Assembly (NCBI RefSeq): GCF_900109645.1
Contig: NZ_FOBG01000001.1
Coordinates: 1,116,001 to 1,180,000, forward strand
Reading direction: 5' to 3'
From: Duganella sp. CF402
GTDB taxonomy: Bacteria; Pseudomonadota; Gammaproteobacteria; Burkholderiales; Burkholderiaceae_D
DNA: 64,000 bases
A program made the translations under genes and the position numbers. This document shows positions 8,696 through 16,305 of the stretch, one piece after another. Positions within the stretch are counted from its first letter, which is position 1; each line of letters opens with the position of its first letter. The notes under the pieces were generated by a model. That model worked only from the letters and a program-made list of their open reading frames with translations, did no database searches and was not told the DNA's origin.

Positions 8696-9727
8696 ATGAG
8701 CAATTCCATCTACCCGTGGCAAGAATCGTCGTGGCAGCAGCTGCAAACGCTGCGCCAGCGCATGCCGCACGCCATCCTGTTTCATGGCGCCGCCGGGATA
8801 GGCAAGTCCGACTTCATCGAGCGCTTTGCGCAAGGCTTGCTGTGCGAGGCTGTGCTGCCGGACGGCCATGCCTGCGGCGCGTGCGCCTCCTGCGGCTGGT
8901 TCTCGCAGCAAAACCATCCTGACTACCGCCGCGTGCGGCCGGAATCGATGGAAGACGAGCCGCCGGCCGAGGGCGAGGAGGGCGAGGGCGAGACCAAGAA
9001 GGCTGCCAAGTCCAAAACGCCATCCAAGGAAATCAAGATCGAGCAGATCCGCGCGCTGGCGGATTTCATGAATATCTCGACCCACCGCCAGGGCTTGCGC
9101 GTGGTGGTGCTGTATCCAGCTGAAGCGCTGAATATGCCGGCCTCCAACGCGCTGCTGAAGACGCTGGAGGAGCCGCCGCCAGGCACGGTGTTCCTGGTTG
9201 CCTCCAACAGCCTGGACCGCGTGCTGCCGACCATTCTGTCGCGCTGCCGCAAGTTCGCCTTGCCGATGCCGAGCCACGCCGAAGCGTTGGCCTGGCTGAA
9301 GGAACAAGGCGTGGCGGACGCCGACAGCTGGCTGCGCGAGCAGGGCGGCGCGCCGCTGGCGGCGATGGAGCAAGCCGAGTCCGGCAGCCGGGAAGATCTG
9401 GAAACCCTGCTGCAGCTGCTGGCGCACCCAAGCATTGAAGGCGCGCTGAAAGTGGCCGATAAATTGCAGAAAGTGCCGCTCAGCGGTACGGTTTCCTGGT
9501 TGCAGCGCTGGCTTTATGATGTGTTTTCCTACAAACTGGCAGGTAACATCCGGTATTATCCTCGCTACCAGAAAGAGCTGGCCGGGCTGGCGGACAAGAT
9601 CCATGTCAGCCGCCTGATGGCTGCGATCAAGGGCGTCAACGAGCGGCGCGCGACATCCGACCATCCGCTGTCGCCCAAGCTGTTCCTGGAGGAGATGCTG
9701 CTTGACTACGCCAACTGCTGCGCCTGA
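8696..9727 (+). CDS. holB: DNA polymerase III subunit delta prime
   Basis: 343 residues. Clamp-loader subunit. The modified P-loop is FHGAAGIGKSDF (about 29-40), the zinc-site cysteines occur in CEAVLPDGHACGACASCGW, and the SRC motif appears in LPTILSRCRKF. An acidic/lysine-rich insertion (MEDEPPAEGEEGEGETKKAA, about 84-103) sits between the zinc site and KIEQIRALADFM; it looks like a flexible loop and is longer than in E. coli HolB. Short intergenic distances place it in the tmk operon. Confidence 0.93.
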   Translation: MSNSIYPWQESSWQQLQTLRQRMPHAILFHGAAGIGKSDFIERFAQGLLCEAVLPDGHACGACASCGWFSQQNHPDYRRVRPESMEDEPPAEGEEGEGETKKAAKSKTPSKEIKIEQIRALADFMNISTHRQGLRVVVLYPAEALNMPASNALLKTLEEPPPGTVFLVASNSLDRVLPTILSRCRKFALPMPSHAEALAWLKEQGVADADSWLREQGGAPLAAMEQAESGSREDLETLLQLLAHPSIEGALKVADKLQKVPLSGTVSWLQRWLYDVFSYKLAGNIRYYPRYQKELAGLADKIHVSRLMAAIKGVNERRATSDHPLSPKLFLEEMLLDYANCCA

Positions 9728-9737
9728 AAGGTAAGGA

Positions 9738-10121
9738 ATGTCCGCTGCCAGCCCTCTCGACCCGAACACCGTGCCAATGACGCCACGGCCGACGGTGTTG
9801 TCGCTGGCGATCAAGGAAAAGGCGGCGCTGTACGCCGCCTACATGCCGTTCCTGAAAAACGGCGGCATCTTCGTGCCGACCCAGAAACCGTACAAGCTTG
9901 GCGACGAGATCTATCTGATCCTTGCCTTGATGGACGACCCCAATAAATACCCCATCGCAGGCAAGGTCGCCTGGATCACGCCGCCCGGTGCCCACCACAA
10001 CAAGGCGCAGGGCATCGGCTTGCATTTCCCGGACGACGAAAGCGGCCAGCGCGCCCGCCTGCGCATTGAAGAAATCCTCGGCGCCGCGTTGCGCTCATCG
10101 CGCGCCACCCACACTTTGTAA
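9738..10121 (+). CDS. pilZ: PilZ domain protein (type IV pilus PilZ-like)
   Basis: 127 residues with the PilZ layout of type IV pilus assembly PilZ: LSLAIKEKAALYAAYMPFLKNGGIFVPT, then GDEIYLILALMDDPNKYPIAGKVAWITPPG. It lacks the RxxxR and D/NxSxxG c-di-GMP binding motifs, as expected for canonical PilZ orthologs that act through PilB/FimX-type partners. It starts 10 bases after holB with a GTAAGGA ribosome site. The holB-pilZ(-tatD) neighbourhood is conserved in betaproteobacteria and Xanthomonas/Pseudomonas. Confidence 0.85.
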   Translation: MSAASPLDPNTVPMTPRPTVLSLAIKEKAALYAAYMPFLKNGGIFVPTQKPYKLGDEIYLILALMDDPNKYPIAGKVAWITPPGAHHNKAQGIGLHFPDDESGQRARLRIEEILGAALRSSRATHTL

Positions 10122-10136
10122 CCTCGCTTTTATCTC

Positions 10137-10640
10137 ATGACTTTCCGCCACCGCCTCGCCACGCTTGAAGACCTGCCGACCATTGTAGCCATTTACAACA
10201 GCACCATCGCCTCGCGCGAGGTAACTGCCGATACCGAACCGGTGTCGGTCGAATCGCGCTTGCAGTGGTATCACGATCACACCCCGGACAAGCGTCCGCT
10301 GTGGATTATCCACCCGGCCGAAGGCGATGAGATTCTGGGCTGGATGTCGTACTCGAACTTCTACGGCCGTCCGGCTTATTCGGGCACTTCGGAGATTTCG
10401 ATTTACATTGCCGAAGCGTCGCGCGGCAAGGGCGTGGGCCGCTACTGCATTGAGCAGGCGATCGCCTACGCGCCGCAGATCAAGGTGCACACGCTGCTGG
10501 GCTTCATCTTTGGCCACAACAAACCTAGCCTCGGCCTATTCGGCAAGTTCGGTTTCGAAACGTGGGCGCACCTGCCCAAGGTGGCGAATCTGGACGGCGT
10601 TGAACGCGACCTGATTATCCTTGGAAAACGCGTGGCGTAA
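10137..10640 (+). CDS. GNAT N-acetyltransferase, phosphinothricin acetyltransferase-like
   Basis: 167 residues. The pattern ATLEDLPTIVAIYNSTI, then YSGTSEISIYIAEASRGKGVGR, matches the Pat/Bar group of GNATs; the acetyl-CoA motif is RGKGVG. Members acetylate phosphinothricin, methionine sulfone/sulfoximine or unknown amines. The true substrate here is not known. It follows pilZ by 15 bases and overlaps the convergent KfrA-like gene by 26 bases. Confidence 0.82.
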   Translation: MTFRHRLATLEDLPTIVAIYNSTIASREVTADTEPVSVESRLQWYHDHTPDKRPLWIIHPAEGDEILGWMSYSNFYGRPAYSGTSEISIYIAEASRGKGVGRYCIEQAIAYAPQIKVHTLLGFIFGHNKPSLGLFGKFGFETWAHLPKVANLDGVERDLIILGKRVA

Positions 10641-11148
10641 GCTGGATTTGCGGGCTGTCGAAATCGACCACAGCTGAGCGGCCGCCGTTCATCAACATGC
10701 TGAATGGCGTGCTGTCGTTCAGGCCGCAGCGCAGGCTGGACTGCATGTGGTTGAAATGGCCGAAGCCGTGGTCGTGCGGCTGGCTGGCGTAGGCGTCGAT
10801 TTCCAGTCCTTCCACACGGGCGCGCAGGCGCTCGACTTCGCGCCGCAAGGCCGCCAGTTCCTGGTCTTTCTGTTCCAGTTGGGCTTCGTAGCGACGCTCG
10901 GCGTCCTGATGCAGCTTGTCGGCCAATTGTTCGACCAGTGCTTGCAGCGTGCGGGTGGTGTCTTCGTGCTTGAGGCCGACGCGATTGTCTTCCTCCGCCA
11001 GCTCTTTCAAATGCTTGTGGATGGTGGACTTGGAGCCGGTGTCGCCCAAGGCATGGCGGACCGCATCAACCGAGGGGTAACGCCCGTCAGCCAACAGCTG
11101 ATCGCGGGTTTCCCTGACTTGAGACTTGGTTAATCCGGTACGCGCCAT
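10615..11148 (-). CDS. KfrA N-terminal-type DNA-binding protein with coiled coil
   Basis: About 177 residues. The N-terminus (MARTGLTKSQVRETRDQLLA, then YPSVDAVRHALGDTGSKSTIHKHLKEL) matches the KfrA_N helix-turn-helix domain. Residues about 65-120 are a heptad-rich coiled coil (QLEQKDQELAALRREVERLR). The start at 11148 is chosen because AAAGGA lies eight bases before it, whereas the ATG nine bases upstream would sit directly on that site. Chromosomal members are uncharacterised. It lies 21 bases upstream of nothing else on its strand except the antiporter, whose gene precedes it and may be co-transcribed. Confidence 0.75.
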   Translation of the reverse strand: MARTGLTKSQVRETRDQLLADGRYPSVDAVRHALGDTGSKSTIHKHLKELAEEDNRVGLKHEDTTRTLQALVEQLADKLHQDAERRYEAQLEQKDQELAALRREVERLRARVEGLEIDAYASQPHDHGFGHFNHMQSSLRCGLNDSTPFSMLMNGGRSAVVDFDSPQIQLTPRVFQG

Positions 11149-11168
11149 GTTCTTCATCCTTTCAAAGC

Positions 11169-12389
11169 TCAGGAGCTGGCTTGACCAACCAGTCCACGAT
11201 TCTGTGCACGGTTAAGTTTAGGGTGCACGACAGGAATCGTCAACATGGTGCTGCCAACTGCCATCAACAGCAGGGCGGTGAAGGTCTCGCTGGTGATGAT
11301 CTGCTTGTCCAGCAGGATGTTGGCAAAGATGATCTCGATCAGGCCCTTGGATTGCAGCAGCCAGCCGATGATCGAGGCTTCACCGTCTTTCCATTTCAGG
11401 ACTTTGCCGGCGATATGGGCGCCAGCCAGTTTGCCACCAACCGAGGCGAACAGCAGCAGGCCAGCCACGAAGAATACCGAGTAGCCACCCAGGTCCCATT
11501 TGGTCCGCAGGCCGGTGCTCAGGAAGAACACTGGCATCAGCACCAGCAGCACGTTCTTGAACAGGCTGTCCAGTTTCTCCTGGCCGAACCATTCCACATC
11601 CATCACCACGCCGGCCAGGAAGGCGCCCACCATGAAGTGCAGACCGGCCCAGTCGGCGCCGAAAGCGCAAGCCAGCAGCCAGAAGATGGCGACGTACCAG
11701 CGGTCGCTTTCCTTCAGGCGCACCATCATGCGGCGGAACAGCGGGGTCAGCAGGGCGAAGGCGACCAGGAAGCCGAGTTGGCGGCCCATGCGTTCGTAGT
11801 CCAGCATGATCACGGCCAGCACGCCCCAGATAGCGACGTCATCCAGGCTGGCGTAACGCATGATGCGCTGACCCATCGGCTGGCGCAGGATGTCCAGTTT
11901 TTCCAGCAGCAGCACCAGCACCGGCAGCGCAGTAACGGCGCAGGCCATGCCTACGCCCAGCATGAATTGCCAATTGGCGGCCTTGGCGCCCATCCAGCCC
12001 TGGTAGCCCATCAGCAGCAGCGCGGCGGCGCAGCCGAAAATCAGCGGCATGGTCAGCGACAAGCCGGCGGTGGTGACGCTCTCACGGCGATATTGCCAGG
12101 TCTTTTTCAGGTCCAGCTCGATACCGGCGAGCATTACGAAAAGCATTACACCCCATTGGGCCACGCCGTTGAGGGTCTTGACCACGTCGGGATTGAAGAC
12201 GAATTTGTGGTACTCAGGGAAAGCGGCGCCGACTACGCCCGGGCCGAGAATGATGCCCATGATGATCTGGACAATGACCAGCGGCGCGAAGTAGTCGGTC
12301 TTGAATAGTCGCCAGACCAGGAATGGGGCGACGAAGATCAGCAGCATCGCCAGCAAATAGATTTCGGTGGTACTCATATGAGCGTTCAT
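11169..12389 (-). CDS. Cation/proton antiporter (CPA2, KefB-like membrane domain)
   Basis: 406 residues with about 11-12 hydrophobic segments and no RCK/TrkA-N domain. Family features include VQIIMGIILGPGVVG, VMLFVMLAGIELDLKKTW and LQSKGLIEIIFANILL. Members exchange Na+ or K+ for H+ at the inner membrane. Ribosome site AAGGAG is four bases before ATG 12389. The KfrA-like gene follows 20 bases after its stop, so both may form one transcript reading away from tatD. Confidence 0.85.
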   Translation of the reverse strand: MNAHMSTTEIYLLAMLLIFVAPFLVWRLFKTDYFAPLVIVQIIMGIILGPGVVGAAFPEYHKFVFNPDVVKTLNGVAQWGVMLFVMLAGIELDLKKTWQYRRESVTTAGLSLTMPLIFGCAAALLLMGYQGWMGAKAANWQFMLGVGMACAVTALPVLVLLLEKLDILRQPMGQRIMRYASLDDVAIWGVLAVIMLDYERMGRQLGFLVAFALLTPLFRRMMVRLKESDRWYVAIFWLLACAFGADWAGLHFMVGAFLAGVVMDVEWFGQEKLDSLFKNVLLVLMPVFFLSTGLRTKWDLGGYSVFFVAGLLLFASVGGKLAGAHIAGKVLKWKDGEASIIGWLLQSKGLIEIIFANILLDKQIITSETFTALLLMAVGSTMLTIPVVHPKLNRAQNRGLVGQASS

Positions 12390-12466
12390 AGGTCTCCTTG
12401 TCGTATTACGTAATTACATAACGTGCATGAATGCTATCTTAGTAATTGGTAAAGAGGAAAGCGTTT

Positions 12467-12495
12467 TTTAACGACCGTGGCGGATACGGTACAAT
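12467..12495 (+). promoter_or_regulatory. Putative promoter giving a leaderless tatD transcript
   Basis: TACAAT (12490-12495) lies only six bases before the tatD ATG (12502), with a weak TTTAAC 17 bases upstream. A start about seven bases after the -10 would fall on the ATG itself, and no Shine-Dalgarno sequence is present before the ATG. Confidence 0.4.
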
Positions 12496-12501
12496 CGCGG
12501 C

Positions 12502-13281
12502 ATGTATATCGATTCTCACTGCCATATCAATTTCCCGGAGCTGGCCGCCCGCATGCCGGACATCCTGGCGCAAATGGAGCACAACAAGGTGACCCATGCG
12601 CTGTGCGTGTCGGTCGACCTGCCGGACTTCCCGCAGGTGCTGGCGCTGGCGCACCAGTATCCGCACATCTACGCCTCGGTCGGCGTGCATCCGGACTATG
12701 AAGACACGCCGGAGCCGTCGGTGGAACAGCTGGTGCAGCTGGCCGATGACCCGAAAATCATCGCCATCGGCGAGACCGGGCTGGACTACTTCCGCCTGGA
12801 AGGCGATCTGGAATGGCAGCGCGAGCGCTTCCGCACCCACATCAAGGCCTCGCGCATCACGCGCAAGCCGCTGATTATTCACACCCGCAATGCCAGTGAA
12901 GACACGATACGTATCATGCGCGAAGAGGGCGCAGGCACCGAGGCGGGCGGCGTCGCCGGCGTGATGCACTGCTTTACCGAATCGCTGGAAGTGGCGCGCG
13001 CGGCCATCGAGATGGGCTTTTATATTTCCTTCTCCGGCATCGTGACCTTCAAGAGCGCCAAGGAATTGCAGGCGGTGGCGCTGGAGCTGCCGCTGGAGCG
13101 CATCCTGATCGAGACCGATTCGCCTTACTTGGCGCCGGTGCCGTATCGCGGCAAGATGAACGAGCCGGGCTTTGTGGCGCACGTGGGCGAGTACATCGCC
13201 AAGCTGAAAGGCGTGCCGGTCGAGGAAGTGGCGGCGCAGACCACCGCCAACTTCCGCAAGCTGTTCAACGTGCCGGCGTGA
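12502..13281 (+). CDS. TatD family metal-dependent hydrolase/DNase
   Basis: 259 residues of the amidohydrolase-type TIM barrel. Metal ligands are visible: MYIDSHCHI (HxH), IGETGLDYF (Glu), LIIHTRNASEDT and GVMHCFTES (His), and LIETDSPYLAP (Asp). TatD enzymes are 3'-5' exonucleases or related hydrolases (YcfH type next to holB in many genomes). The ankyrin gene starts inside its stop codon (TGATG overlap), so the two are coupled. Confidence 0.93.
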   Translation: MYIDSHCHINFPELAARMPDILAQMEHNKVTHALCVSVDLPDFPQVLALAHQYPHIYASVGVHPDYEDTPEPSVEQLVQLADDPKIIAIGETGLDYFRLEGDLEWQRERFRTHIKASRITRKPLIIHTRNASEDTIRIMREEGAGTEAGGVAGVMHCFTESLEVARAAIEMGFYISFSGIVTFKSAKELQAVALELPLERILIETDSPYLAPVPYRGKMNEPGFVAHVGEYIAKLKGVPVEEVAAQTTANFRKLFNVPA

Positions 13282-13961
13282 TGGTGCGCGTGCGTCGCTT
13301 GCTGTTGTTGGCGCTCGCCGCTGTGGTGGCGGCTCCGGCCCTGGCTGCCGCCGCCGAGCCGCGCGAGCAGACCGACGATGAAGTCGACTTCTTCCGTGCC
13401 GCCCAGCTGGACGGCGCCAGCCGGGTGGCGACGGCGCTGCTGCGCGGCGTCGACCCGAACGTGCGCGATCCCAATGGCGAAACCGGCCTGATCGTGGCAA
13501 TGCGCTACGAATCGCTGAAAGTCGCGCGGCTGCTCATGGACCAGCCGGGCATCGACCTGGAAGCGAAAGCACCCAACGGCAACACGGCGCTGATGATGGC
13601 CGCGTTCCGTCAGAATAAAACCGCTGTGCTTGAACTGCTGAAGCGCGGCGCGCAAGTCAATCAAAAAGGCTGGGCCGCGTTACATTACGCGGCGGCCGCT
13701 GGCAGCGTGGAAATCACCCGTATCCTGCTCGACAAACACGCCTACATCGACGCCGAGTCCCCATCCGGCATGACGCCGCTGATGATCGCCGCCCGCGAAG
13801 GCCAGGAAGACGTGGTTGCGCTGTTATTGGAGGAAGGCGCCGACGCCACGCTGAAAGATGGCGGCTTCCACCTCACCGCCGCCGAATTCGCCCTCAAGGC
13901 CGACAAGCCCTGGATCGCCAAAACCATCAACACCTTCCTCGCCAACAAAAAGCCCCGTTAA
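13281..13961 (+). CDS. Exported ankyrin repeat protein
   Basis: 226 residues with an N-terminal signal peptide (RLLLLALAAVVAAPALAAAA) and about five ankyrin repeats, for example NGNTALMMAAFRQNKTAVLE, GWAALHYAAAAGSVEITRIL and SGMTPLMIAAREGQEDVVAL. Probably a periplasmic protein-binding module; partner unknown. ATG 13281 overlaps the tatD stop. At its other end the TAA overlaps the stop of the broken fic gene by four bases (TTAA). Confidence 0.87.
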   Translation: MVRVRRLLLLALAAVVAAPALAAAAEPREQTDDEVDFFRAAQLDGASRVATALLRGVDPNVRDPNGETGLIVAMRYESLKVARLLMDQPGIDLEAKAPNGNTALMMAAFRQNKTAVLELLKRGAQVNQKGWAALHYAAAAGSVEITRILLDKHAYIDAESPSGMTPLMIAAREGQEDVVALLLEEGADATLKDGGFHLTAAEFALKADKPWIAKTINTFLANKKPR

Positions 13962-14125
13962 TCGCGGGATAGCAACTGGATGTAGCGCAGATAGCCGAAG
14001 CTGCGATTTTTCCGTTGTCCGCTCATTTCGCTGACGATCCCGCAGTCCACAAGCAGCTTGATCGCTGCGTTCGCCGTCGGGAAACTGGTTTTCAATTGCT
14101 GCCGTGCGCGTTCGACGGTAAACAT
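13958..14125 (-). CDS. Possible restart ORF carrying the Fic C-terminal wHTH segment
   Basis: An ATG at 14125 lies at the deletion junction of the fic gene, eight bases after AAGGAG, and opens 55 residues (MFTVERARQQLKTSF onward) that are the normal C-terminal end of Fic proteins. It overlaps the end of the truncated upstream frame by 34 bases. Whether it is translated is unknown; the good ribosome site makes it plausible as a small DNA-binding-like peptide. It could equally be a dead remnant. Confidence 0.4.
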   Translation of the reverse strand: MFTVERARQQLKTSFPTANAAIKLLVDCGIVSEMSGQRKNRSFGYLRYIQLLSRD

Positions 14126-14943
14126 GCCTCCCAATCTCCTTGATTGCGGATCGAGGAAAGCAGCCGATAGTATTCTTCCTGGTGCCGCTTCAGGTAACCG
14201 CTCAGGTATAGTAACGGCTGGGGCAGTAATCCCCAGTGCTCAACCAGCGCGGCAATAAGCAGGCGCCCCATGCGGCCATTCCCATCCAGGAAGGGATGAA
14301 TGGTTTCAAACTGCGCATGCAGCAATGCGATGCGCACCAGCGGAGGGAGGTCGCTATGCTCTGTGTGTATGAAGTGTTCGAAGTCAGAGAGCAGTCCGCC
14401 GATGAGGCCGGGCGGAGGCGGAACAAAGACTGCATTGCCCGGACGGCTGCCTCCGATCCAGTTCTGCGAGCGCCGCAGCTCTCCGGGAAGCTTGTCCTTG
14501 CCGCGCACGCCGGCCATCAGCACGCGGTGAGCATCGCAAATCAGGCGAGTGCTGAGCGGCAGGCCATGCTCATCGCGTAAATTGTCCTGTACCATGCGGA
14601 ACGCGCGGATGTAGTTGGTAATTTCCTCAACGTCGTCCCGATTGCTAAGCGGAAGTCCGGCTTCCTGCGCAAATAGATCCGTCAACGTGGCTTGCGTACC
14701 CTCGATTTGGGATGTCAATAAGGCTTCCTTGCGGACCGCACTGTAAAGTAGCCAATCAACCGATGGCACGAGGCCAGCGACGGCGGACAGGCGAGCCAAG
14801 GCCAACTCCGCAATGCGATGCAAATCCTCGTAGCTTTCGGCTGCCAACGCGGGCTCCGCCGGCGGCAGGCGATGCGGCACGAAGGCTCGTACTATTTCGC
14901 CCTGCATGATGCTACTGATACTGGTTCCGGACACGCGCGGCAC
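13958..14943 (-). pseudogene. fic gene disrupted by internal deletion and frame change
   Basis: The first part encodes a Fic-domain AMPylase/NMP-transferase: QIEGTQATLTDLF near the N-terminus, substrate flap region, and active-site motif HPFLDGNGRMGR. The start GTG 14943 (MPRVSGTS) has AAAGGAG eight bases upstream and matches the usual Fic N-terminus. The frame then stops at 14092 right after QGDWEACLP, where relatives continue WEAWLxFFLEGV. The rest of the gene, a wHTH-like C-terminus (RARQQLKTSFPTANAAIKLL, then YLRYIQLLSRD), is intact in another frame and ends at 13958. About 60-70 residues of linker helices seem to be missing. Catalytic residues remain, so the truncated product could still act. 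Confidence 0.75.
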
Positions 14944-14954
14944 GTTAAAGACTC

Positions 14955-14980
14955 CTTTAATACGCCATTTCATATTAAAG
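14955..14980. promoter_or_regulatory. Inverted repeat upstream of the fic start (operator-like)
   Basis: CTTTAATA and TATTAAAG form perfect 8-base arms around a 10-base spacer, immediately before the fic ribosome site (11 bases from GTG 14943). An AT-rich dyad in a high-GC setting at this place suits an autoregulatory or repressor site. Confidence 0.45.
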
Positions 14981-15099
14981 CATCCATTAACATCAGCAAG
15001 CCCGATCCGGGAATTGAAGGGTGTTTGCGGCCTAGCTCGCGGCATGGGGAGTGCGCGTTGTTCACGATAATGTTCCTCAGGCACTTACCGAGGATCACC

Positions 15100-16023
15100 A
15101 TGCTGAACGAACGCGAAATTGAGAGCTGCTATCTGGGGCAGTTTATTCCAGTCCACTACCATCACAATATGCTGATGGATCAGAACCGCATGCACGGCTT
15201 TAAGTCGGCCATCGACTATGCCGTCAAGCCGGGCGCCAAGGTGCTGGAGCTGGGCGGCGGCACCGGCGTGCTGTCGTGGTTCGCGGCGGCCAAGGCGGCC
15301 AAGGTGTATTGCGTCGAGTTCAATCCGGACATGGTAAAGGAGGCGCGCAAGTTCCTGGCCAAGAATCCCAACGGCGAAAAGGTCGAGGTGATTCACGCCG
15401 ATGCCTTCGAATACCTGCCGCCGGAACCGGTCGATGTGGTGATCTGCGAGATGATCCATGTCGGCATGCTGCGCGAAAAGCAGGTGGAAGTGATCGAATC
15501 GTTCAAACGCCGTTACGCCGAGCGCTTCGGCGGCCCGCTGCCGGTGTTCCTGCCGGAAGCGGTGATCATGGCGGTGCAGCCGCTGCAGCAGGAATATGAC
15601 TTCGAAGGCTTTCACGCGCCCATCGTGCAGTTCCAGGAAACCACGGTCATCTATCCGGGCACGGTGGAGATGGCGCCGCCGGCCGTCTACAGCATCATCG
15701 ATTTCAATCAGCCGAATGAGCTGGTCTACACCTGGCAGGGCAAGTTCGTGGTGGAGCGCAACGGCGAGATCAACGCCATGCGCTTCGTCACCAAGAATAT
15801 TCTGGCAGTGGTGCAGGAGCGCTCCACCACCATCGACTGGCTCAATCACTACATGACCTTGCCGCTGGCCGCGCCGGTCAAGGCGCGTGAGGGGGATGTG
15901 CTGCAGGTGAGCTTCCAGTACCGCGCCGGCGGCTCGATTCCATCGCTGCAAGCCTCGCTGAAAGCGGAAATTCTGTACGAGGCGGTACTGCAACCAGCCC
16001 AGCAAGTCCCGGCATTCGCTTAA
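15100..16023 (+). CDS. SAM-dependent methyltransferase, PRMT-like
   Basis: 307 residues. Motif I VLELGGGTGVLSWFAA and the acidic end of strand 2 (VYCVEFNPDMV) define a class I SAM methyltransferase. The later ICEMIHVGMLREKQ resembles the double-E loop region of protein arginine methyltransferases, and the C-terminal half is beta-rich like the PRMT barrel. Start ATG 15100 has GAGG six bases upstream; the open frame extends further 5' but only as non-coding sequence antisense to fic. Substrate unknown. Confidence 0.75.
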   Translation: MLNEREIESCYLGQFIPVHYHHNMLMDQNRMHGFKSAIDYAVKPGAKVLELGGGTGVLSWFAAAKAAKVYCVEFNPDMVKEARKFLAKNPNGEKVEVIHADAFEYLPPEPVDVVICEMIHVGMLREKQVEVIESFKRRYAERFGGPLPVFLPEAVIMAVQPLQQEYDFEGFHAPIVQFQETTVIYPGTVEMAPPAVYSIIDFNQPNELVYTWQGKFVVERNGEINAMRFVTKNILAVVQERSTTIDWLNHYMTLPLAAPVKAREGDVLQVSFQYRAGGSIPSLQASLKAEILYEAVLQPAQQVPAFA

Positions 16024-16048
16024 AATAGACCTTTTAAGCGAGATTTGT

Positions 16049-16297
16049 ATGACCGACACCGACCAACGTTACCTGATCCAGCAAAACAAGATCGCCGACG
16101 GCGAAACCAAGCCGCCGGTGTTTGCCAAGGTCATGCGCAGCAAGGACGGTGCGTTCGAGGGCGTGTCCTTCATTAAGTCGAAGGACAAGGCCTCGGTGCT
16201 GACCATCGAGCAAGCCAATGAGGCTATCGCATGGGCGAACAAGAAGAAGCCCAACGCCAAGGAATACGTCACCAAGATTATCTGCGTCGGCCAGTAA
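16049..16297 (+). CDS. Small conserved-type hypothetical protein
   Basis: 82 residues, hydrophilic and basic (SKDKASVLTIEQANEAIAWANKKKPN), no signal peptide or membrane segment. No family recognised. It starts 25 bases after the methyltransferase stop, with TAAAAT just after that stop that could serve as its own -10. It ends nine bases from the convergent TPR gene. The good coding pattern and clean spacing support a real gene. Confidence 0.65.
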   Translation: MTDTDQRYLIQQNKIADGETKPPVFAKVMRSKDGAFEGVSFIKSKDKASVLTIEQANEAIAWANKKKPNAKEYVTKIICVGQ

Positions 16298-16305
16298 TCA
16301 AGCAA

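Noticed and set aside
14818..15099. N-terminal extension of the methyltransferase frame
   Set aside because: It is antisense to fic and its dyad, and a good ribosome site selects ATG 15100.
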